A stretch of 64,000 bases of DNA from Hyphomicrobiales bacterium. Lineage in GTDB: Bacteria; Pseudomonadota; Alphaproteobacteria; Rhizobiales; Rhizobiaceae. Below are positions 56,579 through 64,000 of the stretch, one piece after another (within the stretch, counting starts at the first letter, position 1; the number at the start of each line of letters is the position of its first letter). The notes under the pieces are model-generated. The model was not told the DNA's origin, did not search any database, and worked only from the letters and a program-made list of their open reading frames with translations. The stretch covers positions 1-64,000 of the forward strand of contig UCCA01000039.1 of assembly GCA_900470805.1 (NCBI GenBank). Direction: 5' to 3'. The position numbers and the translations under genes are program-made.

Positions 56579-57397
56579 ATGGCTCAGGCACAAGGCCTCA
56601 TGTCAGGCAAGCGCGGCGTCATTATGGGCGTTGCCAACAATCGTTCGATTGCGTGGGGCATTGCCAAAGCTATTCATGCACAGGGCGGCGAGATCGCCTT
56701 TACTTACCAGGGCGATGCGCTGAAGAAGCGGGTCGAGCCGCTGGCAGCAGAACTCGGCGGCATTCTTGCCGGACACTGTGATGTCAGCGATGAAGCATCG
56801 ATCGACGCGGTTTTCGACAATATCGAGAAGACCTGGGGCAAGATCGACTTCATCGTGCATGCGATCGGCTTTTCCGACAAGGACGAGCTCACCGGCCGTT
56901 ACGTCGACACCTCGGCAGACAACTTCGCCAAGACGATGCAGATCTCGGTCTATTCCTTCACTTCCGTTGCGCGTCGCGCCGAGAAGCTGATGACGGATGG
57001 CGGATCGATGCTGACGCTGACCTATTACGGCGCCGAAAAGGTCATGCCGAACTACAATGTCATGGGCGTTGCCAAGGCCGCACTCGAAGCCAGCGTCAAG
57101 TATCTGGCCGTCGACCTCGGACCGAAGAACATCCGCGTCAACGCGATCTCGGCTGGCCCGATCAAGACGCTTGCTGCCTCCGGTATCGGCGACTTCCGCT
57201 ATATCCTGAAGTGGAACGAGTACAACGCGCCGCTGCGCCGCACCGTCACCATCGAGGAAGTCGGCGATGTCGGCCTCTACATGCTGTCGGATCTGTCGCG
57301 CTCGGTGACCGGCGAAGTGCACCATGCGGACAGCGGCTACCACGTCATCGGCATGAAGGCGGTGGACGCGCCTGATATTTCCGTCATAAAAGACTAA
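56579..57397 (+). CDS. fabI: Enoyl-[acyl-carrier-protein] reductase (NADH)
   Basis: Last reductive step of fatty-acid elongation. 272 residues of the divergent SDR family. GVANNRSIAWGIAKA near 20-34 binds the cofactor, and the Tyr-x6-Lys catalytic pair is in NYNVMGVAKAALEA near 160-168. RVNAISAGPIKTLAASGI is the substrate-loop region. The gene's final codons lie inside an 11-bp perfect inverted repeat with a U-rich 3' arm. A mutase-like phosphatase gene follows. Confidence 0.96.
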   Translation: MAQAQGLMSGKRGVIMGVANNRSIAWGIAKAIHAQGGEIAFTYQGDALKKRVEPLAAELGGILAGHCDVSDEASIDAVFDNIEKTWGKIDFIVHAIGFSDKDELTGRYVDTSADNFAKTMQISVYSFTSVARRAEKLMTDGGSMLTLTYYGAEKVMPNYNVMGVAKAALEASVKYLAVDLGPKNIRVNAISAGPIKTLAASGIGDFRYILKWNEYNAPLRRTVTIEEVGDVGLYMLSDLSRSVTGEVHHADSGYHVIGMKAVDAPDISVIKD

Positions 57398-57412
57398 CCG
57401 CAGTCTTTTATG
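57385..57412 (+). terminator. 11-bp perfect hairpin across the fabI stop
   Basis: CATAAAAGACT, a six-base loop, then AGTCTTTTATG. The fabI TAA (57395-57397) is inside it. The U-rich descending arm resembles an intrinsic terminator, but no T-run follows the stem. Confidence 0.5.
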
Positions 57413-57423
57413 CGTCGTGCTCG

Positions 57424-57459
57424 CGGCCCCTTCCCTTCGCGCAAGCGATTCAGGGGCCG
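57424..57459. other. Hairpin upstream of the phosphatase start
   Basis: CGGCCCCT and AGGGGCCG pair across a 20-base loop, which itself contains the small stem TCGC-GCAA-GCGA. It ends 21 bases before the TTG start at 57481 and, with the hairpin at 57385-57412, fills the fabI-phosphatase gap. Confidence 0.5.
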
Positions 57460-57480
57460 TGCGCAATACGGAGCCGTTCA

Positions 57481-58071
57481 TTGCTTATCTACGTCATTCG
57501 CCACGGTCAGACCGACTGGAACGCCGAGCGTCGCCTGCAAGGGCAAAAAGACATTCCGCTCAATGCCATCGGCCGCGAACAGGCGCGCCAGAACGGCACC
57601 AATCTCGCGGAAATCCTCAAGGTCGAGAGCATCCCCTTCGATTTCATCGCCAGCCCTCTGGGGCGCACGCGCGCGACGATGGAAATCGCCCGCGAGGCAA
57701 TGAGCCTTCCGCCCAAGGATTACAGCACCGACGAGCGCTTGGTCGAAGTCTCCTTCGGTGACTGGGAAGGGCATACGATCAAGGAACTGAAGGCGACCGC
57801 CAAGGACCGTATCGTCGAACGCAATCTCAACAAGTGGGATTTCATTCCGCCCGGTCCGGATGCGGAAAGCTACGAGATCATGTCGTGGCGGGTTGCGTCC
57901 TGGCTGAATGCTGTGGAACGCCCGACGGTCTGCGTGACCCATGGCGGTGTCATCCGCAGCCTGTTCCGCACGATCGCCAATGTCCCGAAGGACGAAGCGG
58001 CGGAGGGCGAGATCCCGCAGGATCGCATTCTGAAAATCGTCAGGGATTCAAAACAGATCGCCTGGATCTGA
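57481..58071 (+). CDS. Histidine phosphatase (phosphoglycerate-mutase-like)
   Basis: A 196-residue histidine phosphatase. The RHG motif is in VIRHGQTDWNAERRLQG near residues 6-22, with the phospho-acceptor His8. SPLGRTRATMEIA supplies the arginine, EVSFGDWEG the acid, and VTHGGVIRSLF the second His near 155. The start is TTG with GGAG about seven bases upstream; no ATG is available. It may be a cofactor-dependent mutase or a broad phosphatase; sequence alone cannot separate these. Confidence 0.88.
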   Translation: MLIYVIRHGQTDWNAERRLQGQKDIPLNAIGREQARQNGTNLAEILKVESIPFDFIASPLGRTRATMEIAREAMSLPPKDYSTDERLVEVSFGDWEGHTIKELKATAKDRIVERNLNKWDFIPPGPDAESYEIMSWRVASWLNAVERPTVCVTHGGVIRSLFRTIANVPKDEAAEGEIPQDRILKIVRDSKQIAWI

Positions 58072-58105
58072 GCGTATTATCGGATGCCGGAATTGCTGGT
58101 AGGCG

Positions 58106-58366
58106 TTACTGGACGATGTCGAGATCGTTGATGACGCGCTTGCCGTCGACTTCGGTGTAGAAGACAATGACCTTGACGCCGGCCTTGAGCCCTTCAAAGT
58201 TGAATTCCTCGGATGCCTGATAGGTCTTGCCGTCATCCAGCGTCAGGCTGAGATTGCTCATGTCGATCGTCTTGATCGTCGCCTCGACATCGGCGCTTTC
58301 AGCAAAGCCGCTGATCGGCGACAGGAAACTTGCTGTGGCCAGAAGTGTAGCAACTACGAAGCGCAT
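58106..58366 (-). CDS. DUF1344 small periplasmic protein
   Basis: An 86-residue exported protein: a signal peptide to about residue 23 (ends SGFAES), then DVEATIKTIDMSNLSLTLDD, LDIVQ at the end and a short beta-rich body typical of DUF1344. The family is found mainly in Rhizobiales and has no known function. ATG 58366 is chosen for its signal peptide and AAGGAA upstream. It converges on the phosphatase gene. Confidence 0.85.
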   Translation of the reverse strand: MRFVVATLLATASFLSPISGFAESADVEATIKTIDMSNLSLTLDDGKTYQASEEFNFEGLKAGVKVIVFYTEVDGKRVINDLDIVQ

Positions 58367-58582
58367 GGCGGCATTCCTTCGAAAACGCGATTCAAACATC
58401 CAATTGCGTACAGATAGCCCTCCGAATATGGCGAAATTTGCCCTGAACCGTGACCATTCCCGCCCAATTGATGAAGCGCATTTTAACGAAAATCAAAAGA
58501 TTCCGTTAAGTCACGCAGAACTTAAGTTCTGGCTAAAATACCGCCTGTAAGAAATCGTAAATTAACCCCCTCTACCTACAGT

Positions 58583-61500
58583 GTGTGGAAACGGGGGAGA
58601 CGGGATTTGCTATTCCGCCAGACAGACAGACAAGCATCGCGGAAAGTCTCCCGAAACACCCCTATCGCGTTTCTGGTTTCCTGTCTCGTTGCCGTGGTCG
58701 TCATCATTGTCGGCTTCAGCCTAGATCGCGCCAATACGGCAGCGAACCTGCGCGAACTGACGATCCGCACGGAAAACGAAATCAGCCTGATCCGCACACG
58801 GGTGAACGCCCAGATCAACATGGACATCACCATCGTCCGCGACCTCTCCAACATGGTGGCTATAAGCACCAATGTCGATCAGGAGGAGATGGAGCGCCAG
58901 ATCACCTGGCTGCTGATCCAGAACCCGCATTTCGTGCACATCGCGGTTGCTCCCAATTTCGTCGTACGCTCAGTGTTTCCGCCGACGGAAGGCCAGCAGC
59001 GCATCGGCAAGGACGTCCGCGAATTCATGAACGATCGCCAGTCGGTCTCCCGCACCACGGGCAGCCAACAGGCACGCTTCTACGGCCCGATCCGTTCGGC
59101 TGACGGCAAGGATACGTTCGCCATCTTCTTCCCTGTCTACGTCAAGGACAAGGGACTGCGGCGCATGTGGGGCGCCGTCGAAGTCGTCATCGATGCGGAG
59201 ATGTTCTACCAGAGCACCGGCCTGGAACCGGCCCGCGACAGCGAGAACCAGGAAAAATATCCGCATCTCGACCATCTCTCGATCGCGCTCCGGGACCTCG
59301 GCTCGACGGGCGGAGCGCAGGCACCGTTCTTCGGCTTGCCTGATGTGCTCGAGCAGAGCCCGATGACCCGCAACATCACTTTTGCCGGTGGACGCTGGGA
59401 AATCGCCGCCGTTCCAAAGACCGGCTGGGATGCAGCACCCGAAAACCAGCATATGCTGCGGCTGATCATTCTCGCCGCCGCCTGCCTGATAATCATCCCC
59501 GTCTTCTTCGCCAGCCTGCTGTTGGGGGAGCGGACGAAGAATATAGGTCAATTGGAAAAGCGTGAGGAAACGCTGCTGGAACTGTCGCAGCGGCTCGATC
59601 TGGCACTGGAATCGTCGAACATCGGCATCTGGGAACTGAAGGACTCCGGCCGCAGCCTGTTTTGGGACGAGCGCGCCGCGGCCCTGCACGGCAGACCGGC
59701 TGTCGAAGGAAGCTACGCGCTGGAAGACTGGCTTGACAGCATCGCAGCGGCGGACAGGCGCATCGCCAAGGTCCACCTGCGCAACGAAGGCAAATCGGGC
59801 TCGGCCTACACCACGCAATACCGTGTGGAGCTTGCCGACGGCAGCATCCGGCACCTGCGGTCGGTGGGCTCGGTTTATAGCGATGGCGGCGGGACCAGCA
59901 AGACGATCGGTATCGTTTGGGACGTCACCGCCGATGCCGTTGCCGCCGAAACGCTGCGCAAGGCCAAGGACCTGAGCGACATCAAGAACGCCGAGCTGGA
60001 GCTTGCGCTCGATGAAATCTCGCACAGAGAGGCCGAACTGGTGGAATTGTCGGGCAAGCTGGACTTGGCGCTTGATTCCTACCAGTGCGGCATATGGGAA
60101 GCCTCTCTAAGTAACGAAGGCGGCTCCTACTGGGACGACCGGATGCATGAGCTCTACGGCCTGGAGCCGAAGCCTGGCTTCATGGACGAAGCGACATGGC
60201 TGTCGCGCATCCTCGAAGAGGACCGGGCGCAGGCAATCGAAAGCGCACGGCATTTCAAGAAGATCGGCGACACCCATACGGTGGTCTGCCGCGTCCCGAC
60301 GGAAGACGGCGGCATGCGCTACGTCCGCTCGACCGGCAAGGTTCATGAAACATCGAGTGGTCAGCTGAAGATCATCGGCGTGGCGTTCGACATTACCGAG
60401 GACGCGCTGATGACGGCGCAGCTGAAGGCCGCCAAGGACGAGGCCATCGGCAAGAACATCGAGCTGGAGCTCGCCAACCACCGCATCGAGCACAACTCGC
60501 TGCACGACCCGCTGACCGGGCTCGCCAACCGCCGCAAACTCGACTTCGCGCTGGAGCGGATAACACAGGACGGGCGTGAGACGCGGCAGAAATTCGCCAT
60601 CCTTCACATCGATCTCGATCGCTTCAAGGAAATCAACGACACGCTGGGCCATGCAGCCGGCGACGCCATGCTCGTGCATGCATCCGAGGTTCTGTCGCGC
60701 AGCATCCGGCTCGGCGATATCGTCGCGCGCATCGGCGGTGACGAGTTCGTGATCCTGGCGCTGCATGCCAACGATGCCGAGATGTCGGCGCTGGCCGGAC
60801 GGATTGTCGAGGAGATGCGACAGCCCATCGATTTCCAGGGGTTCGCATGCCGGTGCGGCGTCTCGATCGGCATTGCGCTTGCAAGCGGCCTGCGCGTCGA
60901 CGCCCGCAAGGTGCTGATCAACGCCGACATCGCGCTTTATCGCGCCAAGAGCCAGGGCCGCAACCGCTACCAGTTCTTCAATCAGAACCTGCAGGCCGAC
61001 ATCATCAACAACAAGCGGCTCGCCGACGAAATCCTCACGGGGCTTGAGAACGGCGAGTTCACCGCATGGTACCAGCCGCAATTCAGCGCACGAACCATGC
61101 AACTCACCGGGGTGGAGGCGCTGGTGCGCTGGCAGCATCCGTCGCGCGGGCTGCTGACACCAGACAAATTCCTGAAGATCGCCGAAGAGATCAACGTCGT
61201 GCAGATGCTGGACCGGATCGTGCTGGAGACGGCACTGAAGGACAAGATGCGCTGGGCGGCACTCGGCGTCAGCGTTCCGAAGGTTTCGGTCAACGTATCG
61301 GCGCGGCGCCTGCATGACGATACGCTGGCGGAATCGCTGAGCAACCTGCAGATCAGACCGGGCGAGATTTCCTTCGAGCTGGTGGAATCGATCTTCCTCG
61401 ACGAGAGCGAGGACGTCGCCACCGACAATCTCGAGCGGATCAAGGCGCTCGGCATCGATATCGAGATCGACGACTTCGGCACCGGTCACACTTCGATCGT

Positions 61501-61783
61501 CAGTCTTCTGAAGCTGAAACCGAAGCGGCTGAAGATCGACCGTCAGCTGGTGCAACCGATCATCACTTCGCCGCAGGAGCGCGCGCTCGTCAGCTCGATC
61601 ATCGAGATCGCCCGTTCGCTCGGCGTCGAGACGGTGGCCGAGGGCGTCGAAACGCTGGCGCATGCCAGCCTGCTGCACGACCTCGGTTGCGACCTGCTGC
61701 AGGGTTACGCCTTCTCGCGTCCCCTCTCCTTCGACGACTTCACCGAAGCGGCAACCGGGACCGCATGGCGGATTGCCTCGTAA
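58583..61783 (+). CDS. CHASE-PAS-PAS-GGDEF-EAL c-di-GMP turnover protein
   Basis: A 1066-residue membrane protein. A span at ~27-47, a periplasmic CHASE-type sensor ~50-290 and a second span ~292-315 are followed by two PAS/PAC repeats (~330-465, ~485-615), GGDEF ~640-790 and EAL ~805-1055. GGDEF is intact, with an inhibitory site RLGD exactly five residues before it. EAL is also intact: VEALVRW, NVSARR, ELVESI, DDFGTGHTS, KIDRQ, AEGVET. Both activities are possible. GTG 58583 gives the longest frame; TTG 58607 has a better spaced GGGGGAG. Confidence 0.92.
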   Translation: MWKRGRRDLLFRQTDRQASRKVSRNTPIAFLVSCLVAVVVIIVGFSLDRANTAANLRELTIRTENEISLIRTRVNAQINMDITIVRDLSNMVAISTNVDQEEMERQITWLLIQNPHFVHIAVAPNFVVRSVFPPTEGQQRIGKDVREFMNDRQSVSRTTGSQQARFYGPIRSADGKDTFAIFFPVYVKDKGLRRMWGAVEVVIDAEMFYQSTGLEPARDSENQEKYPHLDHLSIALRDLGSTGGAQAPFFGLPDVLEQSPMTRNITFAGGRWEIAAVPKTGWDAAPENQHMLRLIILAAACLIIIPVFFASLLLGERTKNIGQLEKREETLLELSQRLDLALESSNIGIWELKDSGRSLFWDERAAALHGRPAVEGSYALEDWLDSIAAADRRIAKVHLRNEGKSGSAYTTQYRVELADGSIRHLRSVGSVYSDGGGTSKTIGIVWDVTADAVAAETLRKAKDLSDIKNAELELALDEISHREAELVELSGKLDLALDSYQCGIWEASLSNEGGSYWDDRMHELYGLEPKPGFMDEATWLSRILEEDRAQAIESARHFKKIGDTHTVVCRVPTEDGGMRYVRSTGKVHETSSGQLKIIGVAFDITEDALMTAQLKAAKDEAIGKNIELELANHRIEHNSLHDPLTGLANRRKLDFALERITQDGRETRQKFAILHIDLDRFKEINDTLGHAAGDAMLVHASEVLSRSIRLGDIVARIGGDEFVILALHANDAEMSALAGRIVEEMRQPIDFQGFACRCGVSIGIALASGLRVDARKVLINADIALYRAKSQGRNRYQFFNQNLQADIINNKRLADEILTGLENGEFTAWYQPQFSARTMQLTGVEALVRWQHPSRGLLTPDKFLKIAEEINVVQMLDRIVLETALKDKMRWAALGVSVPKVSVNVSARRLHDDTLAESLSNLQIRPGEISFELVESIFLDESEDVATDNLERIKALGIDIEIDDFGTGHTSIVSLLKLKPKRLKIDRQLVQPIITSPQERALVSSIIEIARSLGVETVAEGVETLAHASLLHDLGCDLLQGYAFSRPLSFDDFTEAATGTAWRIAS

Positions 61784-61947
61784 ATGTCTTCCACTGTTCG
61801 CAATTCGAAGAAACAGCATTTCCTCGTGACGACGGTTTGACGCAAAGAAAGCCTTTTGCCCTCACAGCTTTTGGCCTATGAGTGACGCGCCTTTTAGAAG
61901 AATGGCGCGGCCGGTGACGCCCGGCGGGCGCGATCCGGTCGGAACAT

Positions 61948-63045
61948 ATGTCGCATAACTCATTCGGTCACCTTTTCCGCGTAACCACCTGGGGCGAAAG
62001 CCACGGTCCTGCCCTCGGCTGCGTCGTCGACGGCTGCCCTCCGGGCCTGCGCTTCAAACTCGCGGACCTGCAGGTCTGGCTCGACAAGCGCAAACCAGGC
62101 CAATCGCGCTTCGTGACGCAGCGCCGCGAGGATGATCTCGTCAAGGTCCTGTCAGGCGTGATGCTCGATGCCGACGGCGAGACGATGATCTCGACCGGAA
62201 CGCCGATCTCGATGCTGATCGAAAACACCGACCAGCGTTCCAAGGACTACGGCGAAATCGCCCGCCAGTACCGTCCCGGCCATGCCGACTACACCTATGA
62301 CGTCAAATACGGCATCCGTGACTATCGCGGCGGCGGGCGCTCTTCGGCGCGCGAGACCGCTGCCCGTGTCGCAGCCGGCGGCATCGCGCGCCTTGTCGTA
62401 CCCGGGGTCACCGTGCGCGGTGCGCTGGTGCAGATCGGCAAGCATAAGATCAACCGGCAAAACTGGGACTGGGCGCAGGTCGACCAGAACCCGTTCTTCG
62501 CGCCCGATCCAGAGATCGTTCCTGTCTGGGAAGAGTATCTCGACGGCATCCGGAAGAACGGTTCGTCGATCGGTGCGGTGGTCGAGGTGATCGCCGAAGG
62601 TGTTCCGGCGGGCCTCGGCGCGCCGATCTACGCCAAGCTCGACCAGGACATTGCCTCGCTTCTGATGTCGATCAACGCCGTCAAGGGCGTGGAGATCGGC
62701 AACGGCTTCGAGGCCGCCGAAATCACCGGCGAGGAGAACGCCGACGAGATGCGCATGGGCAATGACGGGCAGCCGATCTTCCTGTCGAACCATGCCGGCG
62801 GTATTCTTGGCGGCATTTCCACCGGACAGCCGATCATCGCCCGTTTCGCGATCAAGCCGACGTCCTCGATCCTGACCGAGCGTCAGTCGATCGATGCCGA
62901 CGGCAAGAATGTCGATATCCGCACCAAGGGTCGCCACGATCCCTGTGTCGGCATCCGCGCGGTGCCGATCGGCGAGGCGATGGTCGCCTGCGCCATCGCC
63001 GACCACTATCTTCGAGACCGCGGCCAGACCGGCCGGCTGAAATAG
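61948..63045 (+). CDS. aroC: Chorismate synthase
   Basis: Makes chorismate from EPSP using reduced FMN, the last shared step to aromatic amino acids. 365 residues. [20 protein letters not shown] (residues ~7-26) is the first family signature, [20 protein letters not shown] near 130 the second, and [17 protein letters not shown] near the C-terminus the third; His17 and His106-type residues are retained. ribB follows after nine bases, so the pair is cotranscribed and links the shikimate and riboflavin pathways. Confidence 0.97.
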   Translation: MSHNSFGHLFRVTTWGESHGPALGCVVDGCPPGLRFKLADLQVWLDKRKPGQSRFVTQRREDDLVKVLSGVMLDADGETMISTGTPISMLIENTDQRSKDYGEIARQYRPGHADYTYDVKYGIRDYRGGGRSSARETAARVAAGGIARLVVPGVTVRGALVQIGKHKINRQNWDWAQVDQNPFFAPDPEIVPVWEEYLDGIRKNGSSIGAVVEVIAEGVPAGLGAPIYAKLDQDIASLLMSINAVKGVEIGNGFEAAEITGEENADEMRMGNDGQPIFLSNHAGGILGGISTGQPIIARFAIKPTSSILTERQSIDADGKNVDIRTKGRHDPCVGIRAVPIGEAMVACAIADHYLRDRGQTGRLK

Positions 63046-63054
63046 GAACTTCCC

Positions 63055-64000
63055 ATGGCTTATGATCAGAAGCGCGTCGTAGACGCTATCCGGGCCTTCG
63101 AGGCCGGCGAAATCGTCGTCGTCGTCGATGATGACGGCCGCGAGAACGAAGGCGATCTCATCGTCGCCGCCGTTCACTGCACGCCCGAGAAGATGGCCTT
63201 CATCGTGCGCCACACCTCGGGCATCGTCTGCACGCCAATGCCGAAGGAAGAGGCCAAGCGCCTCGGCCTCAACGCCATGGTCGCCGAAAACGATTCGGCG
63301 CATACGACAGCCTTCACCGTTACCGTCGACTTCAAGCACGGCACGACCACGGGCATCTCGGCCGACGACCGGACGCTGACGGTGCGCAACCTCGCCAACC
63401 CGAATGTCGGCGCGTCCGACTTCGTTCGTCCCGGCCACATCTTCCCGCTGGTCGCCCGCGAAGGCGGCGTACTGATGCGCTCCGGCCATACCGAGGCCGC
63501 CGTCGATCTCTGCCGCCTGGCCAACCTCCCGCCGATCGGCGTGATCTGCGAACTGGTCAACGACAACGGCACCGTGACCCGCGGCCAGCAGGTCACCGAT
63601 TTCGCCAAGGAGCACGGGCTGAAGCTGGTGTCGGTCGCCGATCTCATCGCCTACCGCCAGCGCAAGGAAACGCTGATCCAGCTGCAGGCGAGCTTCGACG
63701 TCGAGACGCCGTTCGGCAAGGCCAAGGCGCACAGCTATTCGCTGCCCTGGGATCCGATGCAGCATCTCGCCGTCGTCTTCGGTGATATCAGGGACGGCAT
63801 CGACATTCCCGTGCGCCTGCACACCGAAAGCGTCGTGGACGACCTGTTCGGCAAGCGGTCGGTCGATCGCTACATGAAGAAAATCTCGGAAGAAGGCCGC
63901 GGTGTCATCGTCTATCTGCGCGAGGGCTCGGTTGGCGTCGGCCATCAGGACAACGGCCGCAAGGCGCTTGGCCAGGGCCGCGAAGCCCATGCGGAAGCGC
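63055..64000 (+). CDS. ribB: 3,4-dihydroxy-2-butanone 4-phosphate synthase (3' end beyond window)
   Basis: Converts ribulose 5-phosphate to the four-carbon riboflavin precursor. The ATG at 63055 opens a frame that runs off the right edge after about 315 codons. VVVDDDGRENEGDLIVAA near 21-38 carries the acidic metal site, IVCTPMPKEEA and GHTEAAVDLCRLA near 145 are also RibB signatures. After residue ~210 a RibA-like (GTP cyclohydrolase II) domain begins (QHLAVVFGDIRDG, VRLHTESV). The zinc cysteines expected of active RibA are not seen in the visible part, so it may be a degenerate RibBA. Confidence 0.93.
   Translation, partial: MAYDQKRVVDAIRAFEAGEIVVVVDDDGRENEGDLIVAAVHCTPEKMAFIVRHTSGIVCTPMPKEEAKRLGLNAMVAENDSAHTTAFTVTVDFKHGTTTGISADDRTLTVRNLANPNVGASDFVRPGHIFPLVAREGGVLMRSGHTEAAVDLCRLANLPPIGVICELVNDNGTVTRGQQVTDFAKEHGLKLVSVADLIAYRQRKETLIQLQASFDVETPFGKAKAHSYSLPWDPMQHLAVVFGDIRDGIDIPVRLHTESVVDDLFGKRSVDRYMKKISEEGRGVIVYLREGSVGVGHQDNGRKALGQGREAHAEA

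Noticed and set aside
60107-61819. A 570-codon minus-strand frame opposite the GGDEF-EAL gene
   Set aside because: No family resemblance; the sense strand carries all catalytic motifs.
63046-63054. FMN riboswitch before ribB
   Set aside because: Only nine bases separate aroC from ribB, so no room exists for an aptamer at this position.
62152-63990. A 612-codon minus-strand frame antisense to aroC and ribB
   Set aside because: Spans two essential genes and their junction; composition is that of a GC-rich shadow frame.

Overview
The window is a gene-dense, GC-rich stretch of an alphaproteobacterial chromosome. CcrM-type methyltransferase, the BioR/BioY biotin pair with TTATCTATAA boxes, an AA3-type cta gene cluster with a CoxF-like microprotein, IalB, a glutathione-independent formaldehyde dehydrogenase, RIME-like intergenic repeats and an EcfG-type promoter together point to a member of the Rhizobiaceae (Rhizobium/Agrobacterium/Sinorhizobium relatives). 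Most of it looks like core chromosome. I see no tRNA, rRNA, CRISPR array, prophage or insertion sequence.

Layout. 1-6.5 kb: smc (3' part lies outside the window), a DsbA-like thiol oxidoreductase and a DciA/DUF721 protein on the minus strand; divergent mutY, a HAD phosphatase and a SnoaL-like protein. 6.5-10.4 kb: a 25-residue membrane peptide coupled to a PhnA-like membrane protein, ccrM, an orphan MNT nucleotidyltransferase and a nitrilase-family amidohydrolase. 10.4-16.9 kb: a two-gene ABM/NIPSNAP operon divergent from an ArsR regulator, a cyclopropane synthase, the bioR-bioY-DUF1284 group, a HAD phosphatase and a lipid kinase. 17-24.1 kb: lipoprotein, then thrC, M16 peptidase, GNAT and a large 7TM-PAS-GGDEF-EAL protein. 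24.1-27.8 kb: zinc-ribbon metallopeptidase, CsbD stress protein, YqgE, a DsbD-N-like periplasmic protein and a peroxiredoxin. 28.2-30.8 kb: a Zur-box-preceded zinc ABC importer with an unrecognised 40-residue leader membrane peptide. 30.9-36.1 kb: Dabb protein, MCP, fdhA, an EEP nuclease and a cysteine-cluster protein.

36.2-48.2 kb is the respiratory/biosynthetic block on the minus strand: ctaC-ctaD-ctaB-coxF-ctaG-ctaE, then DUF983-SURF1-ispH-thrB-rnhA. It is split by a plus-strand group: a CPT-like kinase, an HWE histidine kinase and a single-domain receiver. 48.5-64 kb: ialB, tldD, MazG-like, a SPOR-tailed DD-carboxypeptidase, polysaccharide deacetylase, pdxH, a lipoprotein, a DnaJ-like protein, fabI, a phosphoglycerate-mutase-like phosphatase, DUF1344, a CHASE-PAS-GGDEF-EAL protein, aroC and ribB (cut by the right edge).

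The best leads are regulatory and small-protein observations: two BioR boxes in inverted orientation around the bioY promoter region, with a cysteine-rich DUF1284 gene in the same transcription unit; a coding 40-aa membrane peptide between a Zur box and the zinc importer; a textbook EcfG promoter on csbD; a 25-aa membrane peptide at the head of the PhnA-like gene; and a signalling module interrupting the oxidase cluster. I do not see a clear new multi-gene defence or biosynthetic system.
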